Shown one piece after another: positions 1 through 11,999 of a DNA stretch of 64,000 nt. Below the pieces are notes generated by a model. It was not told the origin of the DNA, did not search any database, and saw only the letters and a program-made list of their open reading frames with translations. This DNA comes from Toxoplasma gondii ME49 (taxonomy: Eukaryota > Apicomplexa > Conoidasida > Eucoccidiorida > Sarcocystidae), in contig NC_031467.1 of NCBI RefSeq assembly GCF_000006565.2, forward strand, positions 124,001 to 188,000. Direction: 5' to 3'. Numbering within the stretch: the first letter of the stretch is position 1; every line of letters begins with the position of its first letter. The translations under genes and the position numbers were made by a program.

Positions 1-1827
1 CTGGCTTCTTCCAGGCTGTAACTCGCAAGAGGGGGAGAAACCAAAAAGCAGGATTTGTTTTTTGTGGAAACTCGGAGGGTTCTTCTCTCGACGCGTGTGG
101 ACTGTCTACGACGGGAGATGAATGCGGTCTTTCTCAGTTCCATCATGAATACAAAAAACTTCTTTTGCATTACAGTGTGGCGATTGAAGCGAGCGCCAGC
201 AGTCTTCCACCTGGCTGCGCAGGCTTCCTTTCTCTCCTTTCTCTGACGAGGCATCACACCGAACCTCGGAAGACAAAGTCGTTTTGAACGATTGAGTCGG
301 TTTAAGGAAATCAAAAGCACTTTCACTAATACCCTCCACAAGCAACGTGACTGGAGGACCTCCACCGTTGCCTGAAAGTGAGCATGTGTCTGCGGTCACC
401 ATGGGAGTCGAAAGAGCTCTCGCCAGTTGTTTTTCGAAGCGTAGCTCTCGAGCGCCTAGCTAGCACTGGCTGTTCGGTATTCCTTGTTTTTGAATAAAAA
501 GTGATGTCTGTGAGTCAAAGCGGGAGGGCGACTGTGCTGTAGAGGCTGTGGGTCAGACAGGCAGAACAGTTACGCTGAGCTTCGAGCCAGTCCGGGCGGT
601 GCGAGGAAGGCGGCCGTGACAGTGCTGCAGATTTGCGAAGGCGAACGAGAGGAAAACCGTTGACCGCAAAAACAACAGAAGCAAGATTCTCCGAAGGCCC
701 TCTCTGCTTCGAGGGGAAAGGTCAGTCGGTTAAGGCTGCGTATCTGCGAGGCGCAGAAGGAAGAGACACAGGCCTTCTCAGGTCCTCCGTTTCGGGAAGA
801 GCTGTGACTGGCGTTTGTTGGTTTCAACGAGATGCTGATCTGGTTCTTCCACGGGGGTCTTTCGACAACTGTCTAGAATCGAGTAACATGCGAAAAACAC
901 ACACGCTGTTCCTGGGGAACAAGGAGAAAGAGGCAAGCAAACAACAGGCACTCTCTCCACAGGTCGCAGTCACTCTCACCCGCTGCTCGTGCGTGCCTTG
1001 CTGCCGCGTTTGGGGTAGAGAAACGCCGCGGCTATCCTTTTTCACGGACCAAAAAGATGCAAGTGCCGCGGAGCGCCGCCGCGCAGACGAACTGTCACCT
1101 CTTTGTCGAGTCGGGACAATCGCGAGTCACTGATGTTTGGACCCGTGGAATTGAGACTAGTGACAAGGTGCAATTCAAGTACACTTGAAGCCTTCAGCGC
1201 CTCAGCTTTCTCTTTGAAATCAGTTTCCGGGTCGCCGCTCGGCTGTCAACACAGAGACCTCTTCAGAACTTCCGAGAGTCGAACAGCGCCAGTCCTCATA
1301 AATCGCGTTTCAACGGCGGGACTCAGTTCTGACATTCTAGCGAAATCGACTCAGAATCCGCTTTCTTGGGTGTACTAGCGGCACCATTTTGTCTCTTTCC
1401 TTCGAAGCCTGAGAGCCTCGATCCTCTCGCCTTCGCTCTGCTGCTTCTCCCGGAATTCCGAGCGTTCCCTCGAATTTGCCTCAACCTTACTAGACGTTCG
1501 ATATCGCAATTCACGATTTTATATCCCCTCTCGCTCACGCGTTGAACCGCAGACGCACTCCCTCGAAAGCGTTAAACACTTGAGCGGTGACTCCAGCTCC
1601 AGGGACAAAAGCCGACGCGCTTGGTTCGTCACTCTGGGGATCTTGAAACTTTGCTTTCCTAAAATCAAAAATTTTCTGAAAATCAGGTTTTTTTTGCGTT
1701 GCGTATTTGCTTCCTCAAGACCCCCCTTTCCTAAAATCAAAAATTTTCTGAAAATCAGGTTTTTTTCTGCGTCGCGTATTTGCTTCCTCAAGACCCCCCT
1801 TTCCTAAAATCAAAAATTTTCTGCAAA
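1..1827. other. Left-edge stretch without a supported gene
   Basis: I see no gene here. Short open frames on both strands are rich in Ser and Arg, have no recognisable domain, and lack splice-consistent partners. The stretch is probably the 3' flank of the large minus-strand gene that ends at 1828, plus intergenic DNA. Its last 170 bases hold a direct repeat described separately. Confidence 0.5.
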
Positions 1828-1831
1828 TCAG
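1655..1831. repeat. Three-copy direct repeat, period 72-73 bp
   Basis: The block starting CCTAAAATCAAAAATTTTCTG recurs at about 1658, 1730 and 1803, the first two copies followed by a T-run and TTGCTTCCTCAAGACC. The third copy is truncated after its AATTTTCTGCAAATCAG part, and the stop codon of the large minus-strand gene (1828-1830) lies inside it. Each copy contains the near-palindrome AAAATCAAAAATTTT. Confidence 0.85.
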
Positions 1832-4800
1832 AGGTTTTTCTTCTTGGTTGTCGCGAGCCGCAAGTCCGCCTCCAGGGTGGCCCCCAGACGATTCAGAGCA
1901 GTCCCGACATTCAGTGCGATTTGATTTACGTCGTCTTGAACGAAGACGTCATCAACGGAGTTCTGGAAGTCGGAGAGGCTTCTGTCCGCCTTCCCGATTT
2001 CCTGTCGTTCTCCAGATAGAAGAAACTGTGCGCGAGAACTTTTGCCCAGTACGCTCGCTGCATGCCCGTCGAGCCCAGCATGTTTTCCTGGGCATGAGTC
2101 CCAGCTGAGAAGAGACTGTTTCCGAGGAAGAGAAAGAGATGGATCGAAAGCGCTTGCTCGCTCTCGGCCGTCGTGTGGGAAGAGACGTGCCTGCATGCGC
2201 GAGGCGCCGTCGATGTTCGTGAGGCCTTTTCCAGACTTCTCAAGAAACGCCGCGAGCGAGGACGCCGGCGAAGACGAGGAAGGATGGAACTCTTCTTCCT
2301 TCAGGAGCTCAGAGAGCCGCGAGACGTACGGCGACGACGCAGGGCTGTTGAGAGGAAAGTCGGAAGTTTCAAGCCACGACCTTCGAACGCGAGCCGAGGC
2401 AAATCCAGATTCGACGTCCAAAACTTCTTGGAGGCCGCTGTCCGTAGAGGTCGACTCGCGCGGCATCTCCGAAGACTCTTCAACTCGGAGACTCGGAGGC
2501 GCCCTCGGTGACGAGGCGACATGCTGGCTCTCCCGCTCATTCTCCTCGAATCTCCCAAGATAAGCAGACCTCCGAGGGTGCTTCGCGAACAAGGCCGCCG
2601 CGAAAGAGTTGTTGGGGGGGACGTCGCGACTCGAACCGAAGCGAGTGCGAGGGTCTCGCGGTCTCTCTCCGTTTTCGCGCGTTTCCGCTGCTCTCTCGAG
2701 TTCTCGTTCTCTCAGATCCCCAAGCAAACGTCGTCTTCGGTTAACCTCCTCGTCCCTCATTCGACCCTCTCCCGCAAGTCCAAGTTCCCTCCTCTCTCGT
2801 TCCTTGCTTTCTTTGTCTTCTCTGTCTTGGCCTGCTCTCTCGCGTCCTGTCTGGTGTCGAGCAGGTTCGTCTCCTCGCTCGACTTCGGCTGCATGCTCTC
2901 GGTTTCTGTGGTCCTTCTGTTCTCGACTGGCACTGTGGACAGAAGCCGAGTCCTGCTTTCTGTTTCCTCCGAGTCCACGCGAGTCTCCGTTGAGCGCTTC
3001 CACCCCCTCGCTCTCTCTTCTCTCGCCATCTTTGCTTTTCTCAACGCCTCCAGAAGACACCGCGTCCTTCTGCTTCTCCTCCGAGGCCGCCGCCGTGGCT
3101 TTGTCGCTGGGCGTCTCCTTGTCGCCAGACCTATACGCCTCCACGAAGGCTTCCCAGGCTTCCAGTGCATCCTTCTTGGAGAAGGACGACGAAGACGACG
3201 ACGAAGAAGAGGAAGACGACGACGAAGAAGAAGAGGAAGACGATGAAGAAGAAGAAGAGGAAGACGACGAAGAAGATGGGGGAGAAACTGAAGAATCTGA
3301 GGAAGAATGGGCGCCAGAGCAGGAGGCCGTGTCGGTTGTCCTGACAGTGGTGGGGTTGGTCGTGGTGGTGAAACGGCTATCCGGGGAAGAAACGCTTTCC
3401 TGAGAAGGAAGGGAAGGGCAAGGAGAAGGAGAAGGTTCTGGACCGCGACCCTCAGTAGCATCTTTTGAAAAAGCAGCGAGAGCCCGGTCACTCATTTTCT
3501 TCCTGTGTTCCTCTACGAGACGCGAGCGCAACCGATACAGCAGGTGGCGGTGGAGCATCAGTTGCTGTTCGACTTCTGTCTCCCTTTCTTGTTCGCTTCC
3601 TCCGTCTCCTGAGCTCGACGTTTCGCGATCCAGACCGGAATGTGTGGGCATCGCATCCTCTTCCCCAGCCGTTTTCTCGCGTTGGCTGGAATTCGAAACG
3701 TCTTTTCCTGCTTCCGCATTGTGGTTAAAACGCAGCTCCGCCGCCCCTCTCTCCTTCTCCATCCCCTCAGAACTTCCCCTCCGTTCCTCTCCTCCCTTCT
3801 CGGAGTCGTCTCCTTCGATGGTCTTTGCGTCTCGCCCTGTCTTCTCGCTCAGCGCCTCTGCAGCGCCCGGTACGCCGCGCTTCGCCTGCATTTCGTGGAT
3901 GTATGCGAGCATCAGTTCTCTCTGCTGGAGAAAAAAGGAGTCTATATGTTCGGGCGCGAACGCCTCGGCCTCCGCTTCGACAACGCACGGAGACACCGCC
4001 GCCACCGCTGCGAGGTCCGGAGCGCTCGGACCCCGAGGAGCCGCGGAGGCGCCGGGAGCCGCGCTCGCAAAAAGACTCACGCCTGGCTCTGCGCGCAGCT
4101 CTGAAGAGCCAGCTGTCTCCGTCGCGCCTGCGTCGCCTCTCGAGTCGGTGTCATCTGGTCTGGCGGCTTCGCTTTCCTCGACGCCTGCGCCGGTCAGAGT
4201 CGAGCACTCCGGTGGAGGCGACTGCGGAGACAGCAGAGAGTCGGACGAAGCGAGAGAACAGCCGCCAGAGGAACAGCGAAGGAGTCTGGGATCCTCGAGG
4301 TCTCCCGTCAGCCCCAGAGCATGCAGCGGCAGTCTGGGGAGCAAGGGTACCCTGTCTGGAGCGCCTTGGTGAGCAGAAGCTGGGGCACCGGGCGGAGAAC
4401 AACTGTGCATGCACTGGATTGGCGGCGCGTCTCGCGAGGCGCAAGAGGAAGCGAGAGGCGGCCGCGCAAACGGCGGGTCTTCCGCGCTCGGGAAGTGTGG
4501 CGGTCCTTCGAAGATCAGGCGCTCGGTTTTCCGGGGGGGGGCAGCGGTCTCTTTCGGTGTCTCCGTTTCTGTCTCTCGCTTCAGAGAACTCTCGAGTTGC
4601 TTCTTCAACGCCTCTTCCTGCTCCAGCAGCAGCGCTTGCTGCGCCTGAAGGCTCGTCAGCTGCTGCGACAGGCGTTCTGGCTCGCTCAGCGGCGCGCGAG
4701 TCTCTCGGGGCTGGAGACTTGCCCTTGCCTCAGGCACTGGCTGATGACCCGCGAGCGGATTTGGAAAAGAAAAGGGAGGCATGGCCTGAAGGAAAAGCGA

Positions 4801-7800
4801 CGTAAAAAACGACGCGAACTCCGCAGGAATCCCCGGGAACGGCGCAGCAGGTGCACCGAAAGGATAGGGCGGATAACATGGAGAAGAGGATGGAGGAGAA
4901 GAAGAGGATGGAGGAGAAGAAGAGGATGATGCTGAATTAGGATATATTGCATGGTGGTTGCGATGGAGAGACTCTCCAACAGCAGGTTCAGGATGAGAGA
5001 AAGAAGGCGAAGGGGTCTCTGCGAGAAGCTGTGACCTTGTTGGCTTTGAGGGATGAGAAGAGATTTCTTTCAAAATTTCCTTTTGTGAGAGTGATGACGC
5101 CGAAGACGGAGCTTCTCTTCTTTCGAGCTGCGAAGTGACCTCTTCACCCTCCTCCACGTTTCCTTTTCTGACCGCTTCTCCATCTCCTTTCTGCAAATCA
5201 TCTTGTGTCTCCTGGGCCAGGGTCTTCGTCTCGTCTCCTCCATCTTGTTCCTCCTGTTCTCCTGCTTTATGTTCCTCCTGTTCTCCTTCTTTATGTTCCT
5301 CCTGTTCTCCCTTCTCTCCTTCCTCTTGTTCCTCCTGTTCTCCTTCTTTTTGTTCCTCCTGGTCTCCTTCCTCCGGTTCTTCCTTTGCTCCTGTTTCTTC
5401 TCCCTTTCCAGGTTCCGCCTTCTCTTCGAGGCTCGCGTTCGAGACATGGCTCTCCATATCCCGCGCTTCTTCTTTCGGTGTCTCCTCTGCAACGACGCAC
5501 TGGGTCTGTGCATGCATGTCGAGAAGAGCGGCAGGAAACAAGTCTTTGTTCTCGCGCGAGATGGAAGACAAAGCCTGCAGTTCCTTGAGAGTTGTTTCCA
5601 GTTGTAGGAAGTCGCTCTTCCACGACTCAGAGATCCGCCGCTGCTCTGCCTTTTGCGCATGCAGATCCCGGCGGAGTCTCTCGATCGTCTCCAGGGCGAC
5701 TGCATGCCGCGTCTCCAGGGCGCCTATCTGTTCCTGAACGACCTTCAGAGCGGCTGCCTTCTCGCTTAACTGAAGATGAAGGCGCTTGTTCTTTTCTCGA
5801 GATTCTTCCATGTCTTGTGCCAAAGTCTCCATGTGCTGCTCCTTCTCTCGCAGCTGCCGGGTGTACAGACACACTGCCTCCTGGGTCATCGACTTCAACA
5901 GTTGCACCCAATTGCTCGGGAGACTCGGCGCCTGTCGATCTCTTTCGCTCTTGCCTCCTCTCGTCGTTTCCTCTTCTCCTCTCTCTTCTCTCTCTTCTTC
6001 CTCCTCTTGCTCGTGTGTCTCTTCTTTCTCCTCCTCTGGCTCGATGCAGCCTAGCTCTCGAGCGAGCTCTTCGTCGCTCTCTCTCGCGCCGCGCTCTTCT
6101 CGGCCTTGATTTGCGCATGCAATTTGCTCTAGGCAGTCGCCAAACGCAGCATCGGGGACCTTCGCTTCTTCTCCCGAGGTCACTCTCTCGCGCTCCCGTT
6201 CTCGCTCTGGCGCCCCAGAACGCGCCCACGGTGAAACCTCTCCCCGGTGGCTGATGTCGCCTGTCTCCACTTCGCCGTCTCTTCTGTCTCTCGTCGCGCC
6301 GCGCGCTTGCGTCCCTGTGAGGCTTCGGCGCCGCGGGGGCTTGAGCGCTGGCAGACGCGAGGAAGCCGAGAGACTCAACTGTCGAGAAGAGTCCAGCGAA
6401 GAAGGTCCTGAAGAGTGCGCGACGAGAATCGACTTCGCCCCAGAAATCTGCGCCCACAAATCTTGGATCGTCCGCTGCGTTTCCGAGCAAGGTCGACGCA
6501 GCTGAAGAGTCAGAGCTCTCGACAGCTCCTGCCACAGCCGCTCGCGTCTCTGCAGAGTCCTGTTCGACGTATCCAGCGCCTGCAAGTGCCCCTGCAGCCA
6601 AAAACATCAGATGGATCCCATTGAAATACCATCAAATCTCGAAGCCGTTGTCCCTCTACACAGCCTTTCAGACCAACAACACCCTCATTACAAAAGTATA
6701 TATATATATATATATACATATTTATATATATATATATATAAATATATATGCATTTGTACAGATGTATGTACGCAGATTTGAAGTCACTGCATGCATGGGT
6801 TGTGATGTGAAAAGTCGATACATTTTACGATAAAAACAAGTCGGTAGAAGAGTGACAGAGTCCCGTCATGAACACAAGAGGAATGTGGAGTTTTTCGGAG
6901 TTTTCGACGGCGTATCTGCAAGAGTTCTCTGGTTCCGCTGTGCGTTGCGAGTCGTCTCTTCTTCTGCTCACCAAGATGGCGGCGAACTTTTTGTGTTGTG
7001 CTTCATGAAGGAGAGAGGTCAATCCTGCGAGTTCGTCTTGCAGGAGTCGCTCTTCTCGCTGGCGCGCGGCTAGCTGCTCCTCCGTGACTTGGAGTAAGAC
7101 GCGGTGGCGTCCAACGATCCGGTAGAACTTGCTTCGCTCCTGGTCGATTTCTTCTCTCATGCTCGCATGCACTGCCTCGAGGTCTTCCCGGCCTCGGCGC
7201 TCGGCAAGCTCCTTCTCAGCCTCCGCCGTTTCGACGGCATCCTGGAGCCTCAGGAGCTGCCGGCGGCTCTCGCCCAACTGCGTGCGGTATCGATAAAAGT
7301 CTGCGAGCATTTGCCAGAAGAGGCGCAGCAGTCGGCTCTTCGTTTCGGGAGAAATTGCGAGTCTCTTCTCGCCAAGGAGGTCCTCCGAATCGCGCGTCGT
7401 CGTCCGATCGGTGGGACTCTCGGCCTCGCAATCCCCGAGTGTCTCCAGCAGCTGCAGCAGCGTCGCGTCGCGTTCCGTCGCCTCCTCTTCTTCCGCCGCT
7501 TCCACGAGGAGTCTCGGTATCCAGAAGCGGAGTGGGCGTTTCTCTGGAAACGCGTGAGCTTTGCACTCTTCCTTACTGTCTCTGTGCTCGGCAGGAGAGT
7601 CACAAGCTGCCTTCCCGGGCTCTCCTTGTGCGGAGTCCTTCGCGGCTTCGTCGGCGCCCTGCGACGGCAGTTTCGAGGAAGCTTTGACACGCAAGCGCGA
7701 GGCGCCTTCCTTGCTGGGGAGGCGACGCTCGACTTCTCGCGCATCTCCCTCGACGAACTCTTCCTCAGCTGCGGTGGCGACTGTGGAGCCGCTCTTCTCT

Positions 7801-10800
7801 CGCTCGGGCTCTTCTCTAAATACAGTGGCGTCCTTCAAACTCTCGCGGTTTCGGTGGCGCTCCCGCTGCCAGGCGGCTTCAGCTGCAGCGCACTCGGCTT
7901 CGAAGGCCGCGTTCTGTTCTTTCCACTGGAGAATGTGGTTTGCTTTCTTCCTCAAATATTCGTTCGTTCTCTGCAGACGGGCATTCTGAATCTTTGCTCG
8001 CTTCAACTCTTCTTCGAGTGCCATTTCCTTCTCCACGTTGCCGCCTACCAACTCCGCCAGAAGTTCGCCCTGAGAGTCTCTGCGGCCTCGAGGCGTCTCC
8101 GCGTCTCCTGCCCCGCCGGAGACACCGAGTCTCCGCCTCTCGTCGGCCTCCTTCCGGCTCGCCTCGCCCTCGGCCACAGTCGCCAAGTGGACTTTTCGCA
8201 GCAACTCAAACTCCCGCTGTTTGCGCTGCATGCGCTCAAGGTGCAGAAGCGAGAGGCCTTGTGCGAGCGAGACGAGAAGCGCCTTCTCGAGGTCTGTGCT
8301 GGGGGTCTCTGGAGTGCGAGCCCCCCCGCCGCCGGCGTCGCTGGCGGGACCGAAGGACCAGCCGAGCGAGAGCTGGAGCGCCTGCACCAGGTCTGAGGTG
8401 AAGGATCGATACAGCGCCTGCATGTTCTCCGCCATATCTGAGTGTGCAAGTCCACACTGCAGCTCTTCGACGGTTTTCAATCCCGAGCTGCCGGTCGGGA
8501 AGAGCAGGCGAGCCGCCTCCTTCCCGTCGGCCATTCTCGCTTGTCTGTGCAGTTCTTCAGCTTCGCCTGAGCGCTCTGATGTCGGTCTTGTCTCGCGATT
8601 CAGCTCGCCGTTTGAAGACAAAGACGAGGCAGAAGAGGCACCCGGGGACAGAAGAAAGAGCAGCGCCTCTCGGAACTTCGATACTTTCCGCCAGTGGATC
8701 CAGCGGCGCTCAGAGGCGAGGCGCAGAGCCCTGCAGTCTCTCTGGAGGTCATGCATCGCTGCTTGCGTCTCCTTTAGAGTTTGGTCTCTGCAGGCAATCC
8801 GCTCCGTCATCAGGGCCTGGAGCTGCTGGACCTTCTCCAAAGCAAGGGTGTTGCTGCCTTCTTCCTTTGCAGAGTCCGAAAGAGGAACTTCGGCAACGCG
8901 ACTCGCCTTGTCCTCTGCTGCGGGGTTCTTCCTCGTCGACTCCCGTGGTGCGCCGTTAGTTTCGGATGGCCTTTGCTGAGTTTGACGTCGGCTTCCCTCG
9001 TCTTTCTCTCCCGGCTTCTGGCGGGCCTCCGCTCCCATGCCCTGGGAGGCGATCACCTCGACGTCCATGGCGACGTCGTCCTCGAGCTGTTCGAGCCGGT
9101 TCTCCATGCGTCTTCTTTCCTTCTGCAGAGCCGCTGCATGTGCGGCCTTTAACTCGAGAATTTCGACTGCGTGTTTCTCCCTCAGACGCTGAATCTCCAT
9201 CTCGCGTTCCTCCTTCTCGCGCTGCAGCAGGGTGTCGCCCTGTCGCCGCAGCACTCGAAGTTCCTCTTCGCTGTGCGACAGCTGAGAGGCGAGCAGAGAC
9301 ACCTGGAACCGCAGAGCCTGTAGGAGCTTCTCTCCCTTGACGCGAAACGAAGAAGCCGAAGCCGGCGAACGGTCCGCGCCCCAGTCGACGCGCTCCAGAG
9401 GGACTGAAAGACATGCCTCTAACGGGAGATCTGTGCTCCGAGGAAAGCGGGTGACGGTCGAGTCCGCGATATTCGAGACGGACGCATTGGCGTTCGAGTC
9501 TTTCGAGGTGGAAAAAGTCGAGTTTGAAGGCTCCTCGTCTGTCGCGGTCGCCTCGGGTTCGTGTGGAGAGGAAATACGAGGAGACAGGGGACAGCAGGAG
9601 GGCGAGTGCGAGGCCTGTGAGCCGCGAGCAGAGGGGCGCGTCTGAAGGTGTTTGGAGGCGCGAGATGCTTTCTCATCGCCGAAAAAAGAACAGCACGAGG
9701 CGGAGCACGAGGAGCAAGGTTTTGTCGATTTCGAAGTTTCTCTTGGGGTTAAAAACGGAGACGAAGGGCTGCGGCGGAACCTCTTCTCGCTGCCATCGCC
9801 TTCCTTCCAGTGAAGAGAATAAAATCCGGATCTTCTGTATGTTTTTTCGCTCGGTTCTCGACTTGGAGCCTCATGCTCGCCTTCGTCCGAGACCGACGAC
9901 GAGTCACAAGAGTCAAAATTGCTTCTCTGACTTCTCCTTCCCACTGCTCTCCTGTTTGCCGGTTTCTCCCCTCTCTCTTGCTTCTGCTTTCGCGGGGCTT
10001 CGCTCTGTGCGCCCCGAGAGGACTCTCTGGCAGCGGCAGAAGAAAACGCATGCGCGTTGGACGGCGACGCCAGCGAAGAGGAGGAAGAGTCTTCGTCTGC
10101 GGGACCGGCGTTGGTACGAGTTGCTCGAAAAAAGAGTTCTGTCTGGGGAAGCAGTGAATTCTTCTGGAGAGTTCTTCTAGAGAGCTTGGCAGCGGAGACA
10201 TTGAGTGCGTCGTCGACGCTCGAGGAGTGTCTTCCTCTCCTCTCCGAGTCCAGATCGTCTTCTGACCGCGAAGCAGTCGCAGACAGACACCGGGCGCGAC
10301 GTTGCTGTCCCTTCCTTGTTCGCTCTTCTTGGCTTGCCGCGAGCGGCAGCGGCGGCGAACCGCAGAGTCTTCTTCCTCGTGTTTCCTCTGTCTCCTCTGC
10401 TTCCTTGAAGACTCCAGACTCACGCCCCTGCGACAGAGAAGAGCCCCTACGCAGATTGCATCCTTCAGTCGAATCGCCTTCTTCTTCTACGGCGTCCAAG
10501 GAGACACGCGAGCGACGAGAAGCAAGAGGAGTGGACGAAGAGACAGACCTTCGGACAGCTCGGCGAGGTGGTACAGCGAAGAGCTCTGAGGAAGCAAGCG
10601 TCTCGTCGAGAGTGCGGCGGCTCGTCTCCTTCAGAAACTCGAGAAGAGGCACAGCCTTTTCGTCTGCAGAGTCGATTTCGTGAAGTGCTTCGCAACTCTC
10701 CGCGCGCGACTCTCTGCGCCTGGATCTGCAGGGAGACACTTCCGACTGGTATCTGATTTTCATTTGTTGTCTTTCGTCTTCCTCGGTCTTTCCCCCGCGA

Positions 10801-11999
10801 TCGGCAGAGGCGACGCCTGAGAGTGTGCGTCGTGGCGCCTTCGCCTCCTTGAAAGCCCGCCACTCGCGTAGGCTCTTCTCAGTGTTGAGAGCAGGGCCTG
10901 GCCCGCGGAAAGCGTTGCGTTCTCTCGCGATTTCTCGGTGTTCTCGGGGCTCCTCTCCCTTTTCTCGGGAACCTCTGGTGTCTGTTTCGAGCTCCACTTC
11001 CTCGCGAATGGCGGACCGGCGAAGCGCGGGGCTTTTGGATGTGCTCCGGAGCTCCTTTTCTCCGGTGGAGGACGGCTCTGTGTCCCGAGACCGCGGCGAA
11101 GTGAGAACGACGCTCCCGGCTTCAATGAGACACGCAAGAGGCTCTTCGCTGGACATGAAGCGCGTAACGCAGTCGTCCACAGGAAGAGCCATAACGAATT
11201 CGCATGCATGGTCCTTGGCGAGGGTGTAGAGGAAGAACAGAACGACCAACGCTTGATAGCAGGCCGTGACACACTCGTTCGCGATGCGGTCGCGGTTAAA
11301 GAAGTCCAGAGGGATGTTTGCATCCTTAAGTACCTTCTGAATCAAACACCAGTTGTGCTTCTCCTCCGACGACGTCTGGGGAAAGGGATAGAAAAAAACA
11401 GATGGTGAACTGGAGGCGAGTTTCGACTCCAGGAAAAGGGTGTGGTGCTTCTCCACCAGTCGTGGCCACACGAGCGCAAAAAGTTCCAGAAGAAGTCCGC
11501 CTTCCTTGAGTGTCGCGAAACTCACATTTTCTCGCCCTGTCACTTCCTCGGCCCACGCAAGAACTTCTTTTTTTCCAATCTGCGGCAAAGACGCGTCCAC
11601 TCGGCTGTCGGGGCGGTCTCTTTCTCTCTCCGCGAGACGCACAGGCGGCACCTCTCCCGTCCCCAGAGTTTCCTTCCTGTCAGGCAACGTAAGGGGCGTC
11701 GTTTCCTCGGCTCGCGCCAGAGAACTCTTCAGTTTCTCCCGAGAAACTGACGAGGAATCACGAAACAGCTGGGCGAACTCTTGGAGCGGCGGCAACCCCG
11801 CCTCCGACTCTGCGGCCAGAAAGTCCGGGCTGCCGCCTGGAACCTTTAAAGTCCTCGGTGTGTTGCTGCGGAGGACAGAGGCTTTGCTAGAGTGAGAAGA
11901 TCCAGAAAAACACGAAGAAGAAGCGGGAACGGACGAGGGCGAAGGCGATCGGTGGGCGGCACTCCGCAAACCCCCCGTGCGGCTCGGATTCCGTGCCAT
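1828..11999 (-). CDS. Giant CH-like domain, coiled-coil protein (two exons, about 3263 aa)
   Basis: Proposed exons are 11999-6972 and 6591-1828. Exon 1 (1676 codons) is open from ATG 11999 and reaches a donor after ATC TTG (GTGAGC). Exon 2 begins after an acceptor (TTTTTGGCTGCAG) in the same phase, so the join gives one frame. Residues about 143-262 (LAWAEEVTG, KHNWCLIQKVLKDANIPLDF, CYQALVVLFFLYTL) resemble the helical calponin-homology fold of EB1/SPEF1-type microtubule binders; this is by eye, not a profile match. The rest is Ser/Glu/Arg-rich with heptad-like coiled coil (around 8.0-9.3 kb, 7.0-7.3 kb and 5.6-5.9 kb), a poly-Ser run of about 33 and an 8-residue KEGEQEEH-like repeat. A cytoskeletal or scaffold role is inferred. 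Without the splice, these would be two genes of 1724 and about 1587 residues, the second lacking a good ATG. A short in-frame intron inside the CH-like domain is possible. Confidence 0.62.
3184..3282 (-). repeat. Poly-serine codon run in the giant gene
   Basis: The plus strand is a GAC/GAA/GAG trinucleotide run. Read on the coding minus strand it is about 33 consecutive Ser codons (TCG, TCT, TCC mixed), followed by FSKKDALEAWEAF. Mixed codons argue that the Ser run is tolerated as protein rather than being only slippage of a single triplet. Confidence 0.85.
5249..5375 (-). repeat. 24-bp coding repeat (EGEQEEHK-type octapeptides)
   Basis: A 24-bp unit (plus strand TTCCTCCTGTTCTCCTTCTT) recurs about five times with small changes. 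It encodes octapeptides such as KEGEQEEH and KAGEQEEQ in a Glu/Gln-rich linker of the giant protein, between coiled-coil segments. Confidence 0.8.
6696..6752. repeat. TA microsatellite in the intron of the giant gene
   Basis: A TATATA run with short CATATTT and AAATATATGC interruptions lies inside the proposed 6592-6971 intron. It helps to explain why the frame closes here although long coding exons lie on both sides. Confidence 0.85.

Noticed and set aside
5627..6607. A 326-codon minus-strand frame starting with a real ATG (MFLAAGALAGAGY) over the start of the second giant-gene exon
   Set aside because: It overlaps the coiled-coil frame, which has clear heptad character and continues for 1587 codons; the alternative turns into Arg-rich shadow sequence and lacks any domain.
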